Assembly: GCA_010015805.1 (NCBI GenBank)
Contig: ML978127.1
Location: forward strand, 992,001-1,056,000
DNA: 64,000 nt
Direction of reading: 5' to 3'
Origin: Rhizodiscina lignyota
Lineage: Eukaryota > Ascomycota > Dothideomycetes > Aulographales > Rhizodiscinaceae
Each line of letters starts with the position of its first letter. The stretch's first letter is position 1. Under the pieces are notes generated by a model that saw only the letters and a program-made list of their open reading frames with translations, was not told the origin of the DNA and did not search any database. Made by a program: the position numbers and the translations under genes. Below are positions 43,822 through 54,967 of the stretch, piece after piece.

Positions 43822-46039
43822 AGGTCAGGTCTACAGAAGTTTGAACTGCGAGGTATCGGAGGAGGTTGATTTTTGGAGCCGAGACTTTGATTCCCCTTTT
43901 TACAACGCTTTGGGAGGGTTGTAGATGTAGGATATTTCCGAGATTGCATTAGCGCGGCGTTCTTGGAGCGCCGCTGGGACAGTACGTAGAAACTCTTGGT
44001 AATTTATATTTTTTTGAAGCATAGATATAATTAGACAGCAGTTGACAGAGGGGTTCTTAAATTGAAATAATCGACTTCAACACTTTGCGTTCTTCTGCTT
44101 AGCAGAATCAGCCAACGCCGTTAAGTTCACGCGCGACGTATCGTTTGGCTGTTCACCATCTATAAAGGTCGGTCTTGATTTGGCGCAAGGAAAACCCGGC
44201 CAAGTCCTGGCCCGTTAGAGGATGTATCACTGTTGCTTCAACGGTACGTGACTACTGTGTTCGATATCGGCGGAAATCAGCTCAATGCTGCCATGCGCTG
44301 TCTCTAACCTTCAATAGTATTTGCCATTAGGTTAGAGACTATAATATGTCCATCAATAGCATGAATACCTGAGGAGTTGAGAGCCTGCCTGATAAATTGA
44401 CCGTAATCGTAGATATCCTGATGTCTTTGGGTCAGAGCATGTTGACTCCGCAGTCCTAAGCATAGGCAAGGTGCGCATTGATTGTGGCAGGATACAGCTT
44501 TCGATGTTCCCACGAGCCTCCAAAAGGCCAGTTGTGTTTGCGTAGTAGTTTGATACTGTAATTCATCGGTGTGTGGAGACAATTCTCACTCGCTCAGGTA
44601 TAACAGTGGATTGCCTGATTCCTTGTGTCGAGAGCATACCAACACCAAGCTCCACGAAAACAAAATGGTGGAAGTGCTCTGTGTAAGCGTCACCCAAGAT
44701 GCTTCCATCATCAAACAGATCTAGATTCTACGTTAAACACATACAAATCCATCAATATGCGGGATAGCGAAGGGCCCAAACAGTCCTTGCTGCAGGTACG
44801 CGAGTACTGATCGACAGTGGCAGTGATACGATAATCCTATTCAATATTTGAGATACCGTTGCTCACGCGAGCTACGAGTATCCGAAGGGGCCGGGCACGC
44901 CATTAACGTCTTCCGACTGCACCACAACCTCTGTAATTAAACAAATCATTCATAGGCTCGACGTCCCGCATATGAGAATGGGGAGACGGATGCGAAGGAT
45001 ACGAACTTAGGTCACTAAGCACGAACAAGACTGCCGAGTCAGGAAAGGCCGCACTTGAGCCATTAAAGAACGCGCGGCTCGCTCAAGCTGTAAAGGGTGT
45101 GGGAAGAACTTGGAACCGAATACGTTTCTTGTCGCGTGCCGAGAAGCTGAAATTCGGAACGTATGATGAGCGGTTAGGAGGCGGATACGACATACGAGCA
45201 TGATTGTTCTAGAAAGCGACGAGAACATGAAGAACGAATTAAACAAACAATCACAAAAGCGAGCAAGCGACGCGGAGACCGGCCGAGAATGTTGTAAGGC
45301 TTTCCAAGGGCTTTGCAAGCGGGCCAAGTGCGACGGTTGGCGATAGAAAAGAGCCTGATCTGCACGCCTTAGAGTATAAGGGGATGGCTGCACTTTGCAT
45401 GCGGGCTTTTAGATCGCAAAGTAGACAAATAGGTGAGTGGTTCGACAAAGATGCACACAATGCATGGATTTGGCGCCGCAAACTTGGAACGGTGCAGGTA
45501 AAGCAGTGCATGCATCATCGCTCTGACATTGTACCAATCACGCATCGACTGTGTGCAGCGGAAGGGTAAGAAGGCGGCAATGATGGTGAATGATTCCAGC
45601 ACGCAAAAGCGAGCGAGGCAGTGCAAATAATGGCCCTCAGATTTGTAATTTTGGAGATGTGGAGAGCGACGGGCGCCCAAAGCAGCTAGCACCCACGATA
45701 AGACTGCACGTTTTCTCCGCGCGATCGTGTGGCCTTTGGCGCTGGTGCACCTTCCCTTCCGCTGCAGCCGGCACAGCAGGGTTGGCCCACTGGCATCGAG
45801 TAAGACGCATTCTAAGCAGCTCAAACGCAAGCCTCACACCCGCACCGTATACCATGCGCCGACTGCTCCTCCACTCTCCTTCTTCCGCACACTCGCTCTC
45901 TGCCCTCAAGTCGTGAGCTGTGCAATGGCCATGCTATGCTAGCGCCCCAATTCCTCTCTAATTGAACGACCGAGTACGTGAGCCGAGCCACGCCTTCTCA
46001 CGCGCCGCCTCCGCTTCGGATCGACCAGATGTAGCAAGG
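43822..46039. other. Intergenic stretch of 2.2 kb
   Basis: No gene, RNA gene or mobile element that I can support. Several frames of 60-150 codons on the minus strand near 45000-45830 overlap each other in different phases and carry no motif, as expected of shadows in moderately GC-rich DNA. The right end is the promoter of the RING protein gene. Confidence 0.45.
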
Positions 46040-48145
46040 ATGGCGCCGATACCGTTCACCATGTCGACGTTATGGACTTTGCTCTCGTGCTTGGCTGTGC
46101 TCGCCACCTCCCAAAGCGTAGTACCAGTAAACGGCACTTCTTCCAGCGTACCGCGCAATCAGACCGAGCAGGTTGGCCTCCAGATCAATCGAGCGGACGG
46201 GTTGCCGACACCTGCGACGCTTGTGCTGATTCCTCTGACCGACGGAGCAAGTGACAAACTCCCTGTAAGCGAAGAATGCGTGCCCACTCCTCTCCTGTGT
46301 CGCGTGTGGCTTATACGTTTCGATGTTTCCCCTATAACTACTTCGTGCTGATGCAAACTTTATTTGAACTTATAGAATGACGGCCGCGCTGGTACCCTCT
46401 TTCCCGCCAATGTTAACAATGTCGCCAACATTACGTTTATGAGCATTGCTTGGATCTCGTGTGACCCTACCGACTATAACGGAAATCTCGGTGCAATTGA
46501 CGTCCTCCAACGTGCCGTCGAAAATCAAGCCTCCGCGGCCCTACTTTATAGCAGAACGTCATCATACTGCAATTATACTGCCGGCTCGAACATCAACCCA
46601 AACTTCAATTACATCTACTCGTTGAGAAGTCGCACAGATAGCATCGCCATCAACTCCATGGTTACCTTCAACGCCGATTCGGTGCCGATGCGCGCCACAA
46701 TCAATCTTGTGGAGAGGCTGCAGGCAAACAACACCAGTGGGAGTGGTAGCAATAATGGACAACAATCCAATCAGCAACCGGGTGGGCCTAGTCCAAGCAC
46801 GGCAGTGGCCATGATCATCTTGTACAGCATCACTGGTGTCATCACAGCGCTGTTCCTCATAATCATCATAACGGGTGCGATCCGCGCACACAGGCATCCA
46901 GAAAGATATGGACCACGGGCAGTGCTAGGAAGAGCTAGACAAAGTAGAGCGAAAGGTCTCGCCAGAGCCATGCTCGACTCTATTCCCATCGTCAAGTTTG
47001 GCGACGGTGAAGGTGACACTCCGAAGCCTGAAGACGTCGAGATGGCCCCGTCAAGCAGCAGCAACACCAATGAGCATGCCGCGAACGGGGAAGCAAGAGA
47101 AGAGGACAAGCATGAGGCGATAACTGAAACAGCTGAGCGGAGAGGCTCGGATGGAGGTGAAATCGAGCGCACAGTCAGCAGAGAGAGTGAAGGCGGGATC
47201 GGCGCAGATGTTGCACCGCCTGTAAACCCGTCAAATTCTCTGGACCAGCCGCTTGGATGCTCCATTTGCACGGAGGATTTTGAGCGTGGTGAAGACGTGC
47301 GCGTCTTGCCTTGCAACCACAAGTTCCACCCAGCTTGCATCGATCCATGGCTACTCAACGTATCTGGCACATGTCCGCTCTGGTAAGTTTAACTCTACCG
47401 CATGATTATGTTATTGTACATTTTTGGGTTTATTGGACCCTTTCCGGCGGACCCGGTGCTGACTATTTTTGACAGCCGCATTGACCTTCGCCCGCCTACA
47501 TCAGACGCAAACGATACAGGTAATGCTGAAACCACATCCTCAGATGATGGAAGTGCTGTTCCATCTCTACCTCAGGGCCAATCCGCAGAGTCAATCGGCA
47601 GTGCCCAGCCTGCTTCCACCCCCGGCACTAATCTGCAGCCCGGCGATGCTTCCTCAAGAAGGCAATCACGACGACTGTCTAATCTACTGTTTAATCCATT
47701 AAATCGACAACGAATGCAAGACGCCACGCCTGAAGAACGAATTCAAGCACTGAGACAATACAACGCGCGTAACCAAAGTGGAAGTACGAACGGTGAACGG
47801 GAATCCAGGAGGAGGAGAATAAGTGCAAGATTATCGGATGCCTTCTCAAGAGGAATGAAGAGGACTGAGGAGAGCTCAGCTGAAGCAAGTCGATCTGCTA
47901 CACCTGTCCCAGCAGGCGCGACAGCGGAATCTGTACCTTCAACCGGCGCGAGCACAACAGAGACCCCTTTGCAGCCCCCAATTCTATCACCCCTTTCTTT
48001 CGAGGAACGGCATAGGGAGGAGCCACAGGGTCCTCTGCCAGCTTCTTCTGACACTGATCAAATCACTGCAGCACCGGTGATACGAGTACAGTCGCCCGAA
48101 GACGACAAGGCCCCGGCAGAGACCGATGTTTCACGAAAAGATTAG
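46040..48145 (+). CDS. Transmembrane RING-H2 E3 ubiquitin ligase (PA-domain/TM/RING type)
   Basis: Membrane-bound ubiquitin ligase. Exons 46040-46264, 46376-47382 and 47476-48145 sum to 633 codons. Start [20 protein letters not shown] gives a signal peptide. The lumenal part has Asn-glycosylation sites and a PA-like segment ([16 protein letters not shown]). One transmembrane helix lies at about residues 218-244 ([20 protein letters not shown]). The cytosolic part holds a RING-H2 finger near residues 365-410, CSICTEDF...[13 protein letters not shown]...CPLC, whose last Cys is created across intron 2. The Ser/Arg-rich tail is long and low-complexity. The architecture matches PA-TM-RING ligases that act in endosomal or Golgi sorting. 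The target is unknown. Confidence 0.88.
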
Positions 48146-48676
48146 GAGTTGTGTCTATTTTATGGCGTATGAACTTGGATCCCGATTGGATTAAAATTTG
48201 CATCGCATTGGCGTTTATGTGGAATTTAGTGGGCTTGCATTTGGGACTATTGGTCGCGTGATCCTGCCCTTTGGTCCATGAGGGACAATGGGCACAGCGC
48301 TTGCACAGGAATGAATGGCACATGAAGACATGTACATGTATGATAGCCACGTACATACGGAATACATGAGAGACGAATGATGGAGTATCTGCCGCTTGCT
48401 CTCGGATTTAAGGAAACTTCGGGCTCGGGAATGTGCCACACGTGTCGCCGATATTCGGCGGTAATGCCAAGACGCGGGGAACGAGGGAACAGAATCAGGT
48501 CAAAGCGCTCTAGAATTTTGACTCAGAAGTCACCCACCCTCACCTCCGAGACTCCCCAATTGCCCACTCCAGCACTCTCCACTCAAACCAAATTGATCTC
48601 ATCTGGTCCATTGAAATCTCAATTGGCTTCTCTGCTGCATGGGTAAAGGCACTGAAAGTCACAGCAGACCGCCATC
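48146..48676. other. ilv2 promoter region
   Basis: 531 bp between the RING gene and ilv2. It carries the amino-acid-control element listed separately. No gene was recognised. Confidence 0.5.
48519..48525 (+). promoter_or_regulatory. Gcn4/CPC1 (general amino acid control) element TGACTCA
   Basis: A perfect TGACTCA heptamer about 150 bp upstream of the ilv2 start codon. In fungi this palindromic site is bound by Gcn4/CPC1/CpcA and activates amino-acid biosynthetic genes under starvation. Position and gene function fit that role. Confidence 0.6.
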
Positions 48677-50918
48677 ATGATCCCAGCACGAAGAGCAGGC
48701 GGTGCTCTCGCTCGCCTCTCAAAATCTCAACCGCCTCGTAATTTTTCCTCTACAACCCCTGCAGCAGCTCTGTCGCCGTATAGAAAAACTACTCAAGCAA
48801 ATACTTCAAAGACTACGACCGATGCGACAAAACGTGGACAGAGCACAACTGCCACCTCCACCGCTACTCAGACCCGGTCGACAACAGCGCCAGAGACTAG
48901 GCCGGTACCAAGCCCGGCCTTCAATCGCGATGACACGAGACGCAGCGATGTGCAGCCTCTCCGGCCGTACAGGCAACCAGAGATGGATCACAGTTTTGTG
49001 GGAATGACGGGTGGACAGATATTTCATGAGATGATGCTGAGGCATGATGTGAAGCATATTTGTGAGTCATATTTCCAATTACTTTCCAAAAATCTATCAT
49101 ATTAACATTAGCTTCTTATAGTTGGATACCCAGGAGGCGCCATCCTCCCTGTTTTCGACGCCATCTTCAACTCGAAGCATTTCGACTTCATCCTCCCTCG
49201 ACATGAACAAGGAGCAGGCCACATGGCTGAAGGATATGCTCGTGCGTCAGGGAAACCTGGCATTGTGCTTGTGACGTCTGGTCCTGGCGCCACGAATGTT
49301 GTAACACCAATGCAGGACGCGCTGATGGACGGCACACCAATGATTGTATTTTGTGGGCAGGTCGTAACAAGCGCCATAGGCTCGGACGCTTTCCAGGAAG
49401 CAGATATGGTTGGCATCAGCAGAGCATGCACAAAGTGGAACGTCATGGTCAAGAACATTGCAGAGTTGCCGAGGCGCATCAATGAGGCATTCGAAATCGC
49501 GACCACAGGTAGGCCCGGACCAGTCCTTGTAGATTTACCCAAGGATGTTACCGGGGGTATCCTACAGAGACCGATTCCAGTGCACAGCGCTTTGCCCACA
49601 CATCCCAGCGCTGCAACTCTCGCGGCCCGCGAAATGAGCAAGAAGCATCTGGAGGGCACGATCAAGCGCTCTGCAAATCTCATCAACATCGCCAAGAAGC
49701 CGGTAATCTACGCCGGGCAAGGCGTTCTTTCGAGCCCAAAGGGCCCTGAGCTTCTGAAAGAGCTGTCGGACAAAGCTTCCATTCCGGTGACCACTACACT
49801 GCAAGGACTTGGTGCCTTTGATGAGTTGGACCCAAAGAGTTTGCACATGCTTGGCATGCATGGCTCAGCGTATGCCAACATGGCGATGCAGGAAGCCGAT
49901 CTCATCATTGCACTTGGGGGGCGTTTCGACGATCGTATCACAGGCTCTGTTGCTAAGTTCGCGCCAATGGCAAAAGCCGCTGCCGCTGAAGGACGTGGTG
50001 GCATCATCCACTTCGAGATCATGCCTAAGAACATCAATAAAGTTGTTCAGGCCACTGAGGCTGTCGAAGGTGACGTCGTTACGAACCTTGGTTTGCTCCT
50101 CCCGCACGTCCAAGATATGAGCATGGACCAACGGAAAGCTTGGTTTGACCAGATCAATGACTGGAAGACGCGCTTCCCGTGGGACTATGAGAGAGAAGGC
50201 CCCAATGGCCTGATCAAGCCTCAGACTGTCATGGCAACTGTGAGCAAGATCGTCGAGCCTGTCAAGAACAATACAATCATTGCCACTGGCGTTGGCCAGC
50301 ACCAGATGTGGGCCGCGCAGCATTACAGATGGCGGTATCCACGCTCGATGATCACATCCGGCGGCTTGGGTACCATGGGTTATGGCCTTCCTGCCTCCAT
50401 CGGCGCGAAGGTGGCAAAGCCTGATGCGCTCGTCATCGACATTGATGGCGACGCGTCGTTCTGCATGACTTTGACTGAGCTTTCGACCGCAGCGCAGTTT
50501 AACATTGGCGTCAAGATTATCATCCTGAACAACGAGGAACAGGGTATGGTTACGCAGTGGCAGACGCTCTTCTATGAAGACAGGTTCAGCCATACCCATC
50601 AGCGCAACCCGAATTTCGTCAAGGTTGCCGAGGCTATGGGCGTGAAAGCGCAACGCGTCGTTAAGCCCGAGGAATTGGAGAGTAAGCTCAATTGGTTGAT
50701 CAATGGGAGCGGAGATGGGCCCGCACTTTTGGAAGTCGTAACAGATCAGAAAGTTCCCGTGCTTCCCATGGTACCGGGAGGAAATGCACTACATGAGATT
50801 TTGGTGTACGATAGAGGTCAGTGATCTACCACCATGTTTCAGATACGTTTATGCTGACGATCTTGCAGAGAAAGCAACGGAAATGCGCAAGCGCACCAAA
50901 GAGCGGTCAGGAAGGTAG
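48677..50918 (+). CDS. ilv2: Acetolactate synthase (acetohydroxyacid synthase) catalytic subunit
   Basis: Thiamine diphosphate enzyme that makes acetolactate or acetohydroxybutyrate, the first common step of valine, leucine and isoleucine synthesis, in mitochondria. Exons 48677-49061, 49122-50816 and 50869-50918 sum to 709 codons. The first ~90 residues are a Ser/Thr/Arg-rich presequence. Seen: FGYPGGAILPVFDAI, the catalytic Glu in LPRHEQGAGHMAEGYARA, SGPGATNVVTP, DLPKDVTGG, the cofactor motif IDGDASF...ILNN, and EEQGMVTQWQTLFYEDRF with its conserved Trp. The last 17 codons lie in a tiny third exon. Oddity: the segment that in yeast reads GQVPTSAIG is GQVVTSAIG here, so the Pro linked elsewhere to sulfonylurea sensitivity is Val. 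A Gcn4-type site lies upstream. Confidence 0.95.
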
Positions 50919-51442
50919 TGTGACCTCGAGCTATTTATGCCCATTATCTTCGTCGGCCAACTGATACGACTCTTGATGAATTCCTCCAGCTGCGGCGTCG
51001 CGGAAAAGTTGCAAGCATTTCTGAGGCATTCGATTCAACCCCTGTCGTTGAGCTATGAGATTTCTTTTCTTGATATCCTGACGCGTAGCATCGAGTGCGT
51101 CATATGTATATATGACCAAAAGTTTTCAGAACGTTTGATCAGCATCTGGAGTGGTATATCTTCGTGTACGGTGATTCACATTCCTGAGCTTGCGTTGGTA
51201 CAGACATTAGTTATATCTTCACACTATTACAGGAATAATAAAGCGATGAGAACAACTTTGGAACTCGTATGGGAAACGTCCTAAGTCTTCGTTCGAGAAC
51301 TACACATGGTCTCACTTGCTTGTCGTGTTGCTTAGATATTTTTGGAAGCAACCACATCCCCTCCAACCCAAAAGGGAAATGAACCTCCGGCACTCCACCA
51401 TGCTCCGCTATACACTTCCATTCCGCACAATACTTCAATTTC
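50919..51442. other. Intergenic region between ilv2 and the PCI-like gene
   Basis: 524 bp holding the ilv2 3' flank and the promoter of the next gene. Nothing else was seen. Confidence 0.45.
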
Positions 51443-52681
51443 ATGGCCACCCAACAGCGTCCGGCTAGTAGTGGCCGCCGTGGACCATCTGGTGCATGGA
51501 GCAGGCTAAAGACCCCGCCGCAGGATCCGTTGGAGGCATACGGGCTGCCGAGCAAAGGGGAGACGAGGTATGCACACTCCTCATACCCACTCATCCGGAG
51601 CTCTATACATGGCTCTCTTCGACTTGGACCTATATGGGATGATATGACGGCGAAATTCTGAACAGGAGGTGCTATGGAGCGCTGACAATGACACAGGCTC
51701 AATGACTTCAAGGTACAGGAAGTGTATTACAATAGGATCGTGGAGAGGTACATGAAGTTCTGCGCGAACGCAAAGAATGGAGACGAACTCGACAGGCATT
51801 TTGCTACTTTGTCAATCTCAGGTGGAAACGCCTCACATTCCCTATTAGAACCAGCGACAGCTTCAAAGCTTCCGCAGAAGACAGCGTCTGAACCGCGCCT
51901 GTCAGGCCTCGCAGCCTCGAAATATGCGTCACAACCACCGGCCTCCTCAACGCCCACCACTCTCCCTCCTCTCTCTGCAACCAAATTAAATCCAAGTAGT
52001 AGCAATGCTGCGACTCCATCAATTCCCTCTCCCGAACTCCAGCTCATCCTTTCGGCGACCCGCAAACTCCGCGAAGCCATCGTCTCGTCCCACCGCACCG
52101 ACTCCTTCGCCCAGCGCTGCTACGTCTTCATCATCCGCGCCGCGATCCTAGCGCGTGCGTGGGAATCGTACCACCCTGCCCTGCTCTACCTCCTCCGAAC
52201 AATTCACCCGCTCACGCCGCTGGCGGACAGCGAGCTGAAGGAGCTCGTGGGCTACAGAGTCCTCGACGAGGCCTGCCGCATCGGCGACCTGGGCGAGGCG
52301 CACAAGACTCGCGTGGCGTTCAGCGTGCGCTACGGATGGAAGAAGGACGATTGTAAGCTGAGGCGGGTGGACGTGGTGCTGCGCGCGCTCGTACATGACG
52401 ACTGGACGACGTTCTGGCGCATGCGCAGGGCGGTGGATGGCTACCAGCGCAGGCTGATGGAGTGGGCGGAGGATGGGATGCGCGTGCATGCGCTGAAGTG
52501 CCTTGGGCGGAGTTACTTTAGCGCTGAGAGGGGCTATGTGGAGCGGTGCACTGGGACGGAGTGGAGGGAGCTTGTGAGACAGGGCGTTGGGTGGGAGTTG
52601 CAGAGCGATGGGGAGACTGTGGTGATCAGAAGGGTGAAAGCGAAAGGGATCGGAGGGGTTGGTGGTAGCTCTGGAGGATGA
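51443..52681 (+). CDS. CSN8/PSMD8/eIF3K-type (PCI-like) domain protein
   Basis: Exons 51443-51567 and 51697-52681 (129-bp intron) sum to 369 codons. The N-terminus (MATQQRPASSGRRGPSGAWS) is basic, then DPLEAYGLPSKGETRLNDFK leads into a helical region. A variable Ser/Pro linker follows. The C-terminal ~200 residues are all-helical with FIIRAAILARAWESYHPALL, YLLRTIHPLTPLADSELKEL, LVHDDWTTFWRMRRAVDGYQ and HALKCLGRSYFSAERGYVE, a pattern I associate with the CSN8/PSMD8/eIF3K domain found in subunits of the signalosome, proteasome lid and eIF3. Which complex it joins, if any, cannot be decided from sequence. The 3' half is GC-rich with strong codon bias. Confidence 0.55.
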
Positions 52682-53118
52682 GACGATTGGCAATATAAAG
52701 AGTTTGGGCCTTGGTTATTGTTGAATACCTAGCTATGGCTTTTTGGGGATATCGGAATAGGGCGAGACAGCGTGCAGTCGTATTAAATTCTGGAGAGTAC
52801 TTCTTAACAATCTCACCATATTCACCACGCGCTATGGGGCGTTGATATGACTAGGGTAAGTTTCAGAAATTTAGAAGGGTGTATGCACTAACGACTTGAT
52901 AGACGCTGTCGACGAAAGTGACGTTCGGAATGTGTCTCTCATAAGCGGAGATCCTACAATCCCGTTCACGTCTGCAAGGGCGTTTCTTCACTCTCTCGCC
53001 AATAAGCATCTTGTCCAACTTCGAACCTAGCGAAACCTCGCCAATAACAGAGAAGACGCTAATAGGCGGTTCCTCGCACGATATCGTTTTAAGCAACTAA
53101 TCTCCCGCTACTGCCTCG

Positions 53119-53640
53119 ATGACGGCGGTCTTTTCAACCCTACTGTGGCGACCTACAACCTACAAACCTACTTGTAGACCGGGACACTCTCCGTATCACG
53201 ACTGTACTAGGCTTCGAACTCATAAACATTATGCCAGCGTAGTTTACATACGACCCACCTTGGTAGCTACTTTTATTGGGACTAGATATATGGCTTGAAC
53301 GTCATTCTATGAAAGATTTCATGGTCCGCTACGTGCCAAGAATGGAACAGTTCTTGCGAGCATTGACACGGTGGAGGCGAGGATGAATTTGGAAGGAAGC
53401 CAGAGAAACCCACTTCTTTCTGTCCGTATGCGCGACTCGTAGGCGACTGGAAGATTCCAGTTCGACTATGGAATTAGAAAGAGTTTTGACATCGACGCAG
53501 TCTATTGGGCTGCCCTTCACAAGGATGGGGATGATGTGCTTGATGATGAGATAAGAGAAGAGATGGAAAAGTTAGTGGATTTAAAGATGGAACAATTGAA
53601 AGCTTATGACGCAGAGTGTAGGGTTCGATTTTCTTCGTAA
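53119..53640 (+). pseudogene. Possible gene remnant, family unknown
   Basis: Interrupted open sequence on the plus strand whose last part (53443-53640) has a mixed, protein-like composition with DDEIREEMEKLVDLKMEQLK, a probable helix. No start, promoter or confident splice sites were found, and AT-rich DNA begins right after the stop. I do not recognise the family. It could instead be chance open sequence, so this is a weak call. Confidence 0.25.
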
Positions 53641-54816
53641 GACTTGGCATTTAGTACAAGATCTAAGACGATAAGTATACGGAAACACAAGGCTTCAAGG
53701 CTAACTAGAAGATATAGTTAATAAAGCTTTTAAACGGATTTATACTCTTAAAAGTAGAATTAATAAGCTTAAGACATCTAGATCTACGACTTTTAAGCCT
53801 ATAAATCCTTTTTAAAGTTATACAACTATCCTTTTCCTCTTCTAACATAGTCCTCTAGCTATTTAGCCTTTCACAAAACGCTTTGTTGGCACAGTTCTAA
53901 AATAAGATCACATGGAGTGAATCCGAGTAGTCGACCGGTCACAGCGCATAATCGAGGCGGAAAAAGCGCGGGTGGTGGGGGATATGTTGCGAGAAGGAAA
54001 AGGCGAAACACCGGGCTGTCGACTCATAGCTTTTAGTGTGTACTCCAAAGTTCGTGGGGTTTGGTGGAAAGAGGTAAAAATAAGGTTTTGACGTCGCCAA
54101 TCGCGCCAGTGGATCGACGAACGTGGCCTCCGTCTGCAGGGACAGCCACGTGAGACGACATGCTCTTGAGTCTTGGCCAACATATAAGCTACTCATATCC
54201 CACAGCGGCGTGTTTGGGGTCCCAGGCGGCGACGTTCTGCGGAACATTGACCATTAGCAAATACACTCCAGATTGCGACAAGTTCCAACGTAATTCTTCC
54301 AGGGATCGTAGCGAGCGAACCGCATAGAATAGCACGGTGAACAGATACCGTACACCTCGCTATCGACAGGAACCGCCTAGTCCCAACTTTGGCCATAAGA
54401 ACTACTCGGAGATGTCAAGGTGGAAATTAACTGCAACGCGGAGATAGTAGCATTCTGCGGTGCAGCCCTTCACGTTGCCCACTGGTGCAATGTCGTACGC
54501 CGGAGTCGCTGTCTACGTCACGTCCTCTGCTCGCTGTGTTCAGCTTCAAAAGCACAGACCCTGGAACCAACATCACGAACTCAAATGGACCACTCCAATC
54601 CTGCGATATCTTTGGCCAGGCTCTCTTGTCAGCCTCATAGCCCCCATTGCCGGGCCATAAAATCTTTTGATACAAAAATATCGCTTGGTGGGATAGGAAT
54701 ATGGAAAGGACATCGTCTGATGGACGCGTGGGGAATCTTGGCTGTAATTCTCTTGCGGTCCGGGATTTCGAATGATTATCATCTCTGACCCTTGGACAGC
54801 TTCTCGTGCTGGAGAT

Positions 54817-54967
54817 TATAAAGAGTAGGCCTCAACCCTTTGACCAGATGGACCAACACTTTGGCTGTGGAAAATCGACTTCATTTCCTATCTAGTCTTG
54901 CACTTTCCTATTTTCCTATTTTCCTTGCTTCCATTTCCTCCTTTATCCTTCTTTTCTACCCTTTCCC
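54817..54967 (+). promoter_or_regulatory. Core promoter: TATAAAG plus CT-rich leader
   Basis: TATAAAG at 54817-54823 is followed by a strongly pyrimidine-rich stretch (about 54885-54965, many TTTCC and TTCCT units) running up to the ATG at 54968. A TATA box plus CT-rich start region is typical of highly expressed filamentous-fungal genes, here one for a secreted protein. Confidence 0.6.

Larger units (their letters stand above)
52682..54967. other. Gene-poor stretch of 2.3 kb with an AT-rich, decayed patch
   Basis: No intact gene. A reading frame of gene-like composition at 53443-53640 (including FDIDAVYWAALHKDGDDVLD) ends in a stop, and open sequence in the same phase continues to its left with interruptions. 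It is followed at 53640-53880 by AT-rich DNA dense in TTAA, CTTA and TAAG. Together they look like the worn remnant of a gene or repeat, family unknown. The right end (54817-54967) is a well-formed promoter for the next gene. Confidence 0.4.

Noticed and set aside
45007-45830. Overlapping minus-strand frames of 60-150 codons
   Set aside because: Different phases overlap, with no motif, no splice pattern and no known domain.
47402-47475. Frame extending left of the third RING-gene exon
   Set aside because: It reads through an intron with good GT-AG ends; splicing restores the last RING cysteine.
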